Part shown: positions 54,408 to 62,431 of the stretch, piece by piece | Layout: the number at the start of each line of letters is the position of its first letter | Numbering within the stretch: position 1 is the stretch's first letter | Assembly (NCBI GenBank): GCA_045586925.1 | Contig: JAZNBG010000012.1 | Span: 168,501-232,500, forward strand | DNA from: SIG440 sp045586925 | GTDB taxonomy: Bacteria > Bacillota > Clostridia > Monoglobales > Monoglobaceae | Direction: 5' to 3' | Length of the DNA stretch: 64,000 nucleotides | Position numbers and translations under genes: made by a program | Notes under the pieces: model-generated | Seen by the model: the letters and a program-made list of their open reading frames with translations, nothing else | The model's database searches: none | What the model was told of the DNA's origin: nothing

Positions 54408-55940
54408 ATGACAAGTGTAAACTTTCAACACCTTATTGCGATGATCATATATATGGCTGCAGTAGTAGGCATAGGTATTTTCTTTGCAAAACGTTCAAAC
54501 AAAAACGCCGAAAGCTACTTCCTGGGCGGTCGTTCTCTTGGTCCTTGGGTTGCAGCATTCAGTGCCGAGGCATCCGATATGTCGGGTTGGCTGCTGATGG
54601 GTCTTCCGGGACTTGCTTACTGGACAGGTCTGGCAGATGCAGGCTGGACTGCAATCGGTCTTTTTGTAGGTACATATTTCAACTGGCTGATTGTTTCAAA
54701 ACGACTTCACAAATACAGTGTTAAGGTTGATGCAATTACAATTCCAGGATTTTTCTCAAAGCGTTTTCACGAAAAGAGCAAAATCATTCTTATTATTGCA
54801 TCACTCTTTATCATCATATTCTTTACAGTGTATGCCGGTCAGTGCTTATCCGCTTGCGGAAAGCTGTTTATGAATCTGTTTGGTATGGAAAATTCATATC
54901 ACACTATGATGATTGTTGCAGCAATTTTCGTTTTACTCTATACCTTCCTTGGCGGTTTCCTTGCAGAAAGTGCGTCAGACTTTATGCAGGCTATCGTAAT
55001 GGTTATTGCTCTGGTAATAATCTTTACTCTTGCAGTCGTTAATGCTGGCGGCTGGGGTCAGGTTATAGAAAATGCAAAGAATATTGACGGCTATTTCTCG
55101 TTGTTCACGACATCAACTCCTTCAACCGAGGTTGCAAATACATTTGGCGCAGGTAAATCATACTCCTTCCTTTCAATCTGTTCTTGTCTTGCATGGGGTC
55201 TTGGTTACTTTGGTATGCCTCAGGTACTTCTCAGATTTATGGGTATCAGAGATGGCAAAGAGCTTACCCGCTCACGTCGTGTTGCATGCATCTGGTTGTT
55301 TATCGCAATGTCAACCGCAGTTCTTATCGGTATTGTCGGCAGATCAGTTCCAGGTGTAGATTACACATCAAACGCAGCAGCAGAGAACATCTTTATTGAT
55401 ATGTCAACCACATATCTGCCACCTATTCTTGCAGGATTTGCTTGTGCCGGAATTTTGGCAGCATCAATCAGTTCTTCTGACTCGTACCTCTTGATTTCAA
55501 CATCAGCTCTGGCAGAGAACATCTATCACGGCATCTTTAAAAAGAACGCCAGCGATAAAGAAATTATGTGGATATCAAGAATCGCAATGACAATTATCAC
55601 CATTATCGCTATGATTATTGCATGGGATGCCAACAGCACAATCTTTGGTATTACCTCTTTTGCTTGGGCAGGCTTTGGCGCAACATTTGGTCCTTTGATG
55701 CTGTTCTCACTGTTCTGGAAGAGAACAACTCACGCAGGCGCAATTGCAGGTATGCTCTCAGGCGGTATAATGGTATTTGTTTGGAAACTCGTTATAGCAA
55801 AGCTCGGTGGTGCATTTGCAATTTATGAGCTTCTCCCTGCATTTATCATTTCCTCAATTGTAATTGTGATTGTATCACTGCTTACAAAAAAACCTGCTGA
55901 TGATATAACAGCAGAATTTGAAGAAATAATGGCAAACTAG
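54408..55940 (+). CDS. putP: Sodium/proline symporter PutP
   Basis: 510 aa from the ATG at 54408 (AAAGGATG upstream); the frame opens at 54276, but the promoter lies in that stretch. Thirteen membrane helices of the SSS family; FLGGRSLGPWVAAFSAEASDMSGWLLMG is the PutP helix 2 region and FACAGILAASISSSDSYLLI holds the sodium-binding serines. Takes up proline with Na+, which fits the sodium-type c-ring in this genome. Monocistronic. Confidence 0.95.
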   Translation: MTSVNFQHLIAMIIYMAAVVGIGIFFAKRSNKNAESYFLGGRSLGPWVAAFSAEASDMSGWLLMGLPGLAYWTGLADAGWTAIGLFVGTYFNWLIVSKRLHKYSVKVDAITIPGFFSKRFHEKSKIILIIASLFIIIFFTVYAGQCLSACGKLFMNLFGMENSYHTMMIVAAIFVLLYTFLGGFLAESASDFMQAIVMVIALVIIFTLAVVNAGGWGQVIENAKNIDGYFSLFTTSTPSTEVANTFGAGKSYSFLSICSCLAWGLGYFGMPQVLLRFMGIRDGKELTRSRRVACIWLFIAMSTAVLIGIVGRSVPGVDYTSNAAAENIFIDMSTTYLPPILAGFACAGILAASISSSDSYLLISTSALAENIYHGIFKKNASDKEIMWISRIAMTIITIIAMIIAWDANSTIFGITSFAWAGFGATFGPLMLFSLFWKRTTHAGAIAGMLSGGIMVFVWKLVIAKLGGAFAIYELLPAFIISSIVIVIVSLLTKKPADDITAEFEEIMAN

Positions 55941-55953
55941 TTTTAGGCATAGT

Positions 55954-55990
55954 ATAAGCCCTCTCCTTAATGGCGAGGGCTTATTTATTT
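55954..55990 (+). terminator. Terminator of putP
   Basis: ATAAGCCCTC (55954-55963) pairs with GAGGGCTTAT (55975-55984), followed by TTATTTT; it lies between convergent putP and htpG. Confidence 0.8.
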
Positions 55991-55994
55991 TATA

Positions 55995-57917
55995 TTACAT
56001 TAATTCACAAACTAAATCCGCATACTCTGCCGGATTTTCAATATCAAGACCTGCAATCAACAGGCTTTGTGCATAAAGGATTTTGGCATATTTTTTTGCC
56101 TTTTCCTTATCATTTTCAAAGGCGTTTTTGAGTGCATCAATAACCTTGTGGCTTGGATTTATTTCAAGAACTCTTTCCGCCTTCATCTGGCCCATTTCAG
56201 CACCTGCAGGCATTGATTGAAAATATTTTTCCATTTCCAATGTTATAGGGCCTTCAGTTGTAAGGCACACGGGGTGGCTCTTCAACTTGTTTGAAATTTT
56301 TACACCTGAAACCTTTCCTTCCAACGACTCTTTTATAAAATCAAGCATATTCTTGTTTTCTTCTGCAGATTTTTCAATATCTTTCTTTTCTTCGTCTGTT
56401 TCAAGACCAAGGTCATTGTCATTTACCGACTTAAACTGCTTTTCTTCATAAGTCATCAGCATCTGCACAACAAAATCATCAACGCCGTCAGTCATATAAA
56501 GAATTTCATATCCTTTATCCTTTACAAGCTCAGTCTGTGGCAGTTGGTCAATCTTTGCCACCGTTTCACCGCTTGCAAAATAAATATACTTTTGCTCTTC
56601 TGGCATACGACTTACATATTCAGCAAGTGATACAAGCTTTTCTTCGGTTGATGAATAGAACATCAAAAGGTCCGAAAGCAAATCCTTATGCATACCAAAA
56701 TCATTTACAACCCCATATTTAAGCTGAATTCCAAATGCATTGTAGAACTTATCATAACCCTCACGATCGTCGGTCATCATCTTTTTAAGTTCTGATTTAA
56801 TCTTCTTTTCAAGGTTGTTTGCAATTACCTTCAGTTGTTTGTCGTGCTGAAGAATTTCCCTTGAAATATTAAGTGACAAATTCTGTGAATCAACCACGCC
56901 TTTGACAAATCTGAAATGCTCGGGAAGGAGGTCTGCACACTTGTCCATAATCATTACACCGCTTGTGTAAAGCTGTAGACCCTTTTCAAAGTCTTTTGTA
57001 TAATATCCGTAAGGTGCTTTTGCCGGTATAAACAGCATCGCCTTATAATCAACCGTACCCTCAGCACTTACACGTATTACACGGGCAGGGTCTTCCATAT
57101 CAAAGAAATGCTCTTTATAAAAGCTCTTACATTCCTCATCTGTCACCTCTGACTTTGCCCTCTGCCATATAGGAATCATACTGTTAACAGTTTCGTTCTC
57201 GGTATACTTCTCCATTTTGGTTTTTTTGTTGCCATTTTCGTCAACCTCGCCCGTTTCCACGCTGCGGCTTTTTTCAATATCCATTTTTATTGGGTAACGA
57301 ATATAATCAGAATACTTTTTAACAAGAGTTTTTATGCGATATGTGTCAAGGAACTCTGTGTAATTTTCATCATCAGCGTCTTCTTTAATATACATTATAA
57401 TATCCGTACCCACGGTATCTTTTTCGCCTTCGGTAATTGTATATCCATCAGCACCGGAGGATTCCCACACATATGCACTATCCTGGCCGTAAGCTTTTGA
57501 AATGACCTTTACCTTGTCGCTGACCATAAATGCCGAATAAAAGCCCACACCAAACTGACCGATAATGTCAATTTCATCATTTTTATTCTCTTGCTCTTTC
57601 AAGTCATTTTTAAATTTAAATGAACCGCTGTTTGCAATAATACCAAGGTTTTTCTCCATATCTTCCTCGGTCATTCCTATACCGTTATCCGAAACGGTTA
57701 TAGTTCTTGATTCCTTGTCAATTTTTATATCAATCTTAAAATCGCTGCGATTCATACCAACCTTATCATCCGTAAGTGATATATAGCACAGCTTGTCCAG
57801 TGCATCGCTGGCATTTGAAATTATTTCCCTAAGGAAAATTTCCTTGTGTGTGTAAATTGAATTAATCATAAGGTCAAGCAGTCTTTTTGACTCCGCCTTA
57901 AACTGTTTTTTGCCCAT
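55995..57917 (-). CDS. htpG: Molecular chaperone HtpG (Hsp90)
   Basis: 640 aa from the ATG at 57917 (GGCAGG upstream; the frame opens at 57986). GHKL ATPase motifs: EIISNASDALDKL, DNGIGMTEEDM and GQFGVGFYSAF; middle domain with NLSLNISREILQHDK and a C-terminal dimerisation domain. General chaperone. Own promoter; convergent with putP. Confidence 0.96.
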   Translation of the reverse strand: MGKKQFKAESKRLLDLMINSIYTHKEIFLREIISNASDALDKLCYISLTDDKVGMNRSDFKIDIKIDKESRTITVSDNGIGMTEEDMEKNLGIIANSGSFKFKNDLKEQENKNDEIDIIGQFGVGFYSAFMVSDKVKVISKAYGQDSAYVWESSGADGYTITEGEKDTVGTDIIMYIKEDADDENYTEFLDTYRIKTLVKKYSDYIRYPIKMDIEKSRSVETGEVDENGNKKTKMEKYTENETVNSMIPIWQRAKSEVTDEECKSFYKEHFFDMEDPARVIRVSAEGTVDYKAMLFIPAKAPYGYYTKDFEKGLQLYTSGVMIMDKCADLLPEHFRFVKGVVDSQNLSLNISREILQHDKQLKVIANNLEKKIKSELKKMMTDDREGYDKFYNAFGIQLKYGVVNDFGMHKDLLSDLLMFYSSTEEKLVSLAEYVSRMPEEQKYIYFASGETVAKIDQLPQTELVKDKGYEILYMTDGVDDFVVQMLMTYEEKQFKSVNDNDLGLETDEEKKDIEKSAEENKNMLDFIKESLEGKVSGVKISNKLKSHPVCLTTEGPITLEMEKYFQSMPAGAEMGQMKAERVLEINPSHKVIDALKNAFENDKEKAKKYAKILYAQSLLIAGLDIENPAEYADLVCELM

Positions 57918-57954
57918 TTTCAGAACCTGCCTTTCTTTGCTATTACAAAGAAAT

Positions 57955-57983
57955 ATAATACCACTTTTCACCAAACAAGTCAA
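57955..57983 (-). promoter_or_regulatory. Promoter of htpG
   Basis: Minus-strand TTGACT (57983-57978), 17-base spacer, TATTAT (57960-57955). No CIRCE heat-shock dyad is visible. Confidence 0.75.
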
Positions 57984-58020
57984 CAAAGATTAAATAATTT
58001 AATAATTTTTCAAAAAAGTA

Positions 58021-58049
58021 TTGCAAGATTTAAAAATTTATGTTATAAT
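58021..58049 (+). promoter_or_regulatory. Promoter of the tRNA-Leu region
   Basis: TTGCAA (58021-58026), 17-base spacer, TATAAT (58044-58049). Upstream of a short leader ORF, a hairpin and two tRNA-Leu-like units. Confidence 0.75.
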
Positions 58050-58092
58050 TTCTAAGTTGCAAAAACAAAATGCAATATGAGGATTAAGCTAT

Positions 58093-58125
58093 ATGCTCCT
58101 CCTCGGTCAGCCTTATACCGTGTAA
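58093..58125 (+). CDS. Possible leader peptide with three Leu codons
   Basis: ATG 10 bases after GAGG opens a ten-codon frame MLLLGQPYTV, in which three CTC Leu codons come in a row. It is followed by AGCCTTAT(N15)ATAAGGCT and TTATTT, a terminator-like hairpin, before the tRNA-Leu-like unit. The layout looks like an attenuator, but the frame is very short and could be chance. Confidence 0.3.
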   Translation: MLLLGQPYTV

Positions 58126-58145
58126 AATTTAATAAGGCTTTATTT

Positions 58146-58231
58146 GCGGATATGGCGGAATTGGCAGACGCGCATGGTTCAGGTCCATGTGAGAGCAATT
58201 TCATGCAGGTTCAAGTCCGTGAACCCTTTTT
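58146..58231 (+). pseudogene. tRNA-Leu(CAG)-like relic with replaced 3' end
   Basis: Identical in D-arm and anticodon arm (CATGG-TTCAGGT-CCATG) to the tRNA-Leu 143 bases downstream. The long variable arm differs but still pairs (TGAGA-GCAA-TTTCA). The T-stem does not pair and there is no 3' acceptor strand or CCA for the 5' GCGGATA. From the T-loop on, the sequence becomes GGTTCA-AGTCCG-TGAACC-CTTTTT, an intrinsic terminator. It cannot be charged as a normal tRNA. Confidence 0.75.
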
Positions 58232-58288
58232 AAGGGAGTAATACAAAAACGGCTTGTGTAAATGCTAACAACTTAAAATTTAATATAT

Positions 58289-58375
58289 GCGGACGTGGCG
58301 GAATTGGCAGACGCGCATGGTTCAGGTCCATGTGCTCGCAAGAGCATAGGAGTTCAAGTCTCCTCGCCCGCACCA
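58289..58375 (+). tRNA. tRNA-Leu(CAG)
   Basis: Class II tRNA: anticodon loop TTCAGGT (CAG), variable arm TGCTC-GCAA-GAGCA, T-arm AGGAGTTCAAGTCTCCT, acceptor GCGGACG/CGCCCGC with one A-C mismatch, encoded CCA. Lies at the left edge of the AT-rich accessory region. Confidence 0.93.
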
Positions 58376-58379
58376 TTGA

Positions 58380-58416
58380 AAAAAGGTACAGTTATCAATG
58401 ATAGCTGTACCTTTTT
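58380..58416. terminator. Bidirectional terminator after tRNA-Leu
   Basis: AAAAAGGTACAG (58380-58391) pairs with CTGTACCTTTTT (58405-58416). It can end both the tRNA transcript and the minus-strand membrane operon. Confidence 0.85.
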
Positions 58417-58432
58417 ATATAAAAACAACAAA

Positions 58433-58819
58433 TTAAACTATTATTTTATTTGAATTATGAAAATGGTGTTTGATAACCCATATAATCATTTCTATAAAAC
58501 CTATATTTCTTTTATTATCTAATATAGATAAAATAAACGAAACACAGTTGTTGTTAAAAACATTATATTTCTTTCCGTTTTGGCTAAATAAATATGCCCG
58601 GTAATATATCTCATCAAAACTTATATTGTTTTTTATTTCATATAATGTTATTCTTCTATTTATCGAAAATTCATTTAATGTGGAAACTCTCACGCATTGA
58701 TTATGACTAAACATATTATTTGTTTCTGATGCATAATGAATAACCTTATCATTTGAAATGAATAGTCCATAGTGAACAAACAGTCTATCTTTTCTTTTAA
58801 CTATATACATCAGTTTCAT
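58433..58819 (-). CDS. LRAT/NlpC-P60-like thiol acyltransferase or hydrolase
   Basis: 128 aa. The N-terminal half has the LRAT H-box pattern VHYGLFISNDKVIHYASE with the likely catalytic His in VHYG; the C-terminal half has YNVFNNNCVSFI with the likely catalytic Cys in NNNC. These are the two catalytic parts of the circularly permuted NlpC/P60 (LRAT) fold, which moves or cleaves acyl groups via a thioester. A hydrophobic C-terminal stretch may touch the membrane. Last gene of the operon, 3 bases after the UbiA gene. AT-rich. Confidence 0.7.
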   Translation of the reverse strand: MKLMYIVKRKDRLFVHYGLFISNDKVIHYASETNNMFSHNQCVRVSTLNEFSINRRITLYEIKNNISFDEIYYRAYLFSQNGKKYNVFNNNCVSFILSILDNKRNIGFIEMIIWVIKHHFHNSNKIIV

Positions 58820-58822
58820 TCC

Positions 58823-59650
58823 TCATAATAATTGTGCTATCAGTGCTATTAAAATTGGCATCCATAATAATACTACATATAAATTTTGTTTTATAGAAAC
58901 TTTTGCCCGATAAAAGCCCAATAAACAAAGTATTTCTACAATGGTTGAAAAAATAAATAAAATACTATTAACAAAATAAATATCTATAAATATGTGTATT
59001 CCCAAAAATATAGTAGCAAGACCAAAACATAAACAACTAATTAAAAAAACTTTCTTTTCACCCTTGACAACAGCTAAAGTTTTATAATTTTCTTTTTTGT
59101 CACCGACAATGTCTCTTATATCCATAAGGAATTCTCTGCCTAATATGTAAAAAAAAGCTGCTATTAGAAAGAAAGCATCTTCTATCGTCATCGACAAATA
59201 TGAATATGCAAAAAGCAAAGATAGAACTGTTGCTAGCGCCGTCATAAAAGTTTTAATAAAAGGTATTATAGCTTTTTTAGAATTGTAAAGCGTAAGCAAT
59301 GCTACTACAATAAAGAAAAGTAAAATTCTAAAAGGACTGTTGTAGTACACTCCAATTGCTAACATTCCACTAATTAATATTAACACAACTGCGACACTCA
59401 AAACATATTTTATATTTGGATTATAACGAACCAGGGGCCGATGTGGCTTATTTATACGATCTTTTTCAACATCACAACAATCATTTAAAGCAATTTCGCC
59501 AGAGATCATTAAAATATATGGGAGTGTTTGAACTAATGAGAAAAGAAATTCTTTTGTAATTATAAATATAGGCAAAAAAATGAATAAATTCATTGCTAAA
59601 ACACTTTGCAATCTCAATACTTTTATAATAGCTATTATATTTCTTTTCAT
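58823..59650 (-). CDS. UbiA-family prenyltransferase
   Basis: 275 aa, eight to nine membrane helices. Both Asp-rich motifs of intramembrane prenyltransferases are present: NDCCDVEKDRINKPHRPL near residue 56 and DIRDIVGDKKENYKTL near 175, which bind Mg2+ and prenyl diphosphate. The acceptor is unknown; the closest general types are 4-hydroxybenzoate, menaquinone or digeranylgeranylglyceryl-phosphate transferases. It overlaps the upstream membrane protein by four bases and precedes the LRAT-like gene. Confidence 0.88.
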   Translation of the reverse strand: MKRNIIAIIKVLRLQSVLAMNLFIFLPIFIITKEFLFSLVQTLPYILMISGEIALNDCCDVEKDRINKPHRPLVRYNPNIKYVLSVAVVLILISGMLAIGVYYNSPFRILLFFIVVALLTLYNSKKAIIPFIKTFMTALATVLSLLFAYSYLSMTIEDAFFLIAAFFYILGREFLMDIRDIVGDKKENYKTLAVVKGEKKVFLISCLCFGLATIFLGIHIFIDIYFVNSILFIFSTIVEILCLLGFYRAKVSIKQNLYVVLLWMPILIALIAQLL

Positions 59651-61068
59651 TTTTTAACCGTTCCTTTTTTATTGAAAAAATACATCGTTGTGATTTCAAT
59701 TATAGATGATATCACAATTGCCCACGCAGAGGCATTAACCTTTTTTAAATCAGCCGCATAACCCTGTTCAAAAAACAATATTACCAAACAAATCATATAT
59801 GCCCACAAACGGTAACTCATAAATATATTAACGTCAGAAATTATTTCATTTTCATTTTCTTTTTCTTTTTTTCTTGACTTATATGATTTTATTCCTAAAA
59901 CAATTAAGTCCACTATAAATCCTATTGAAAGAACAGCATCTCCTCTTACTACCCACTTCGGGATAACAAATATAAAATACTTGTCCAGCATCAAAAATAT
60001 TAAAGTAATAATCCCTAAAGTAGCCCGAAGTTTAGCCGTATTACTCATTACCTTCTTAAATTCTTCTGACTTGTTGTCTAAGTTCCTAAATGGATATACT
60101 TTAAAAAACCAAAGATATTCGGTTATTAAAATACCTGCAGCAAAAGTAATTATATAAATACCATTAAAATCCTGTATTGGATAAAGAATATACACTATGG
60201 GTGAAGATAGAAAAATAAGCCATGAAATCAAATTGGACAACTTTTCCTTTTCAGTTTCGTGTAATTGCCTAAAAATCACATACCATCCTTCAAAAATGGC
60301 TAAAAATATAGCTACCATAATGCCCAAAAACATATTTTTCATTGGCAGATTAATATTTTCACTATTTACTAACAAAGATATAGTTCCAAGTAGTATGACC
60401 ACTAACATAAATATGATATGTATTGCTATTGTCTTATTCTTATTCAAATAAATAAAAAGAAAATATAAGGCAAAAATGGCCAACGGAACATAATACCACC
60501 ATGCACCATGAATAAGAGGCAAAATACTCGAACCTAAATATATATTTACCCCTACCATTAAAATTGCTGGTAATATCAAAACGTAATCTGTTTTGTGATT
60601 AAATTCTTGTGGTTTATTATAACTTGCTTTTATCCTATAAAACACGCAATTACTTCCATATATAAAGACACTAAGCCCCATAGCGCCCCAAAAACCATAG
60701 TTGAAAAATTGGGGGTTAAAGATAAAGAAAACAATCAAAGACGAGACAATACAAGCAAAAAAAGTTTCAAGCCAATTACCTACAATAGCATAAACGTTAA
60801 TTTTGTTGCTAGCGCCTTCCCTTAATTCGTTTTTATATAAAATTGAGACAGCATATGAATGTCCAAATAAGCAAATAAGCAATATTTGTACTATGATAAG
60901 TATATATATTTGTGGAGCTATATGTAAATATTTAATTAAATCAAATAATAATTGACCGTTTGTATTATAGTTTTGTAATACAAGACCAAATACAAAAGAT
61001 AACATACCAACAACAGAGTAGCCAAATATGTCCAATAATGTTTTAACAAAATAGTTATTTTTTTCCAT
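59647..61068 (-). CDS. Polytopic membrane protein, unknown
   Basis: 473 aa with about 13-14 hydrophobic helices and a single charged cytoplasmic loop near residues 390-407 (KSYKSRKKEKENENE). I do not recognise the family. Its codons are strongly A/T-ending like those of its two operon partners and unlike the core genes to the left. It leads the operon with UbiA and LRAT-like genes and has a clear promoter. Confidence 0.8.
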   Translation of the reverse strand: MEKNNYFVKTLLDIFGYSVVGMLSFVFGLVLQNYNTNGQLLFDLIKYLHIAPQIYILIIVQILLICLFGHSYAVSILYKNELREGASNKINVYAIVGNWLETFFACIVSSLIVFFIFNPQFFNYGFWGAMGLSVFIYGSNCVFYRIKASYNKPQEFNHKTDYVLILPAILMVGVNIYLGSSILPLIHGAWWYYVPLAIFALYFLFIYLNKNKTIAIHIIFMLVVILLGTISLLVNSENINLPMKNMFLGIMVAIFLAIFEGWYVIFRQLHETEKEKLSNLISWLIFLSSPIVYILYPIQDFNGIYIITFAAGILITEYLWFFKVYPFRNLDNKSEEFKKVMSNTAKLRATLGIITLIFLMLDKYFIFVIPKWVVRGDAVLSIGFIVDLIVLGIKSYKSRKKEKENENEIISDVNIFMSYRLWAYMICLVILFFEQGYAADLKKVNASAWAIVISSIIEITTMYFFNKKGTVKK

Positions 61069-61098
61069 AATTACACCACCGTTCTAAATGTCTATTAT

Positions 61099-61127
61099 AT
61101 TTTAACATTTTTTTATCTTTTTTGCAA
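61099..61127 (-). promoter_or_regulatory. Promoter of the membrane/UbiA/LRAT operon
   Basis: Minus-strand TTGCAA (61127-61122), 17-base spacer, TAAAAT (61104-61099), about 30 bases before the first gene. Confidence 0.75.
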
Positions 61128-61284
61128 TAATTATCACGGTAAATTTTAGTATATATGATAAATAGACTATCCTTTTCTTCTGTGGTATTGTTTGTGGTTG
61201 AATAAGGAGGCAAATGCAAATCATTGACAACTCTTATATATTTTATCGTTGGTGGTAAAATAAAACCAAAGGAGTTGATTCAAA

Positions 61285-62124
61285 ATGAGAAAAATCACAA
61301 ACAAACTAATACAGAAATTTAAAGAGTATTTAATTGATGAGGAGAAGTCCTCCTCTACCTTGGAAAAGTATATTCGTGACATAACAGTATTTATGGAATG
61401 GTGCAAAGAAACAGAACTGAGTAAAAGTGTTGTGCTTGAATACAAGCAAGATATAGTAGAAAAATATGCTCCGGCAAGTGTAAATTCAATATTGTCATCT
61501 CTTAACAGTTTCTTCGCATATAACGAATGGTATGACTTAAAGGTAAAGGCACTTAAAATCCAAAGACAGATATTTGCAAGCAAGGATAAGGAACTGACAA
61601 AAGTAGAATACGAAAAGTTACTAAATGCTGCAAAGCAAAAGAAAAACCAAAGGCTATATTACCTAATGCAAACTATATGTGCAACAGGTATCCGTGTGTC
61701 AGAACTTAAAGCTGTAACGGTTTCTGCAGTAAAATGCGGTCAAGCTACCATTAACTGTAAAGGTAAAATGAGAATAGTTATCTTACCAAAGCAACTTTGC
61801 AAAATGCTGAAAGAATATATAAAAGAAAACAATATAAAAAGCGGCTCCGTGTTTGTAAGCAAAAACGGGAAACCACTTGATAGAAGTAACATATGGTCTG
61901 ATATGAAAAAGCTATGTGAAAGTGCAGGGGTATCAAAAGATAAAGTATTCCCTCACAACCTTCGCCATTTATTTGCACGAACCTACTACTCCATCCAAAA
62001 AGATGTGGTAAGACTTGCCGATATTCTTGGCCACTCAAATGTGAACACTACACGAATATACACAATGGAAACCGGCGAAATACACAGACAACAAATTCAG
62101 AAGCTTGGGCTTTTACGGTGCTGA
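61285..62124 (+). CDS. Tyrosine recombinase (phage integrase family)
   Basis: 279 aa. N-terminal SAM-like core-binding domain (about 5-85), catalytic domain with R in TGIRVSELK, Lys in CKGKMRIV, HxxR in FPHNLRHLFA, H in GHSNVNTTRIY and the Tyr nucleophile there. XerC/D-like size with no DUF or arm-binding extension. AAAGGAG precedes the ATG. Its stop lies 10 bases before the first of two inverted palindromic repeats, its probable recombination sites. Could also mobilise the accessory island. Confidence 0.92.
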   Translation: MRKITNKLIQKFKEYLIDEEKSSSTLEKYIRDITVFMEWCKETELSKSVVLEYKQDIVEKYAPASVNSILSSLNSFFAYNEWYDLKVKALKIQRQIFASKDKELTKVEYEKLLNAAKQKKNQRLYYLMQTICATGIRVSELKAVTVSAVKCGQATINCKGKMRIVILPKQLCKMLKEYIKENNIKSGSVFVSKNGKPLDRSNIWSDMKKLCESAGVSKDKVFPHNLRHLFARTYYSIQKDVVRLADILGHSNVNTTRIYTMETGEIHRQQIQKLGLLRC

Positions 62125-62134
62125 AAATAAAAAT

Positions 62135-62158
62135 ACCACATAATTCTCATTATGTGGT
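62135..62158 (+). repeat. Inverted repeat, left (candidate recombinase site)
   Basis: Palindromic arms ACCACATAAT and ATTATGTGGT with a 4-base core TCTC. The right copy, read on the minus strand, has the same arms and core TCAC, so the two sites match in inverted orientation 23 of 24 (only arms match in direct orientation). It could also act as a terminator on the minus strand (TTTTTATTTT follows there). Confidence 0.75.
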
Positions 62159-62364
62159 AACCAATATGCAAAATAATACATTAATTATACTAAAAAAATC
62201 GAATTATGTCAATGATTTGTGACAATAAATCCTTAATTTATACATATTAACTAAATGCACGCACAATGTTTAGACCAATGAACAATAAATCACCTCATTG
62301 GTCTGAAAGTCCTTTGTTTTAAAGCTAATGTATTCTTTGTTTTGTATTTTTATTATACACTTGT
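62159..62364. other. Candidate invertible promoter segment (206 bp)
   Basis: The segment lies between two inverted 24-bp palindromic repeats, next to a tyrosine recombinase gene and upstream of the DUF5685 gene. It has no coding frame. It holds a plus-strand promoter (62217-62244), a minus-strand TTCACA-16-TATAAT whose -35 lies in the right repeat, and a hairpin AGACCAATGA/TCATTGGTCT (62272-62304). Inversion would change which promoter faces the genes on the right. Confidence 0.6.
62217..62244 (+). promoter_or_regulatory. Plus-strand promoter inside the candidate invertible segment
   Basis: TTGTGA (62217-62222), 16-base spacer, TATACA (62239-62244), pointing toward the DUF5685 and Cys-rich genes in the orientation seen here. 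Confidence 0.5.
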
Positions 62365-62388
62365 ACCACATAATGTGAATTATGTGGT
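62365..62388 (+). repeat. Inverted repeat, right (candidate recombinase site)
   Basis: Arms ACCACATAAT and ATTATGTGGT with core GTGA; its reverse complement has core TCAC, one base different from the left copy. It lies 43 bases before the DUF5685 start codon. Confidence 0.75.
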
Positions 62389-62431
62389 GAATGGAAAATG
62401 AATACCTGAGTTTACGAACTACGGAGCGGCT

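Noticed and set aside
62135..62158. Left inverted repeat as only the recombinase gene's terminator
   Set aside because: There is no T-run on the plus strand after the stem, and the near-identical second copy 206 bp away argues for a recombination site.
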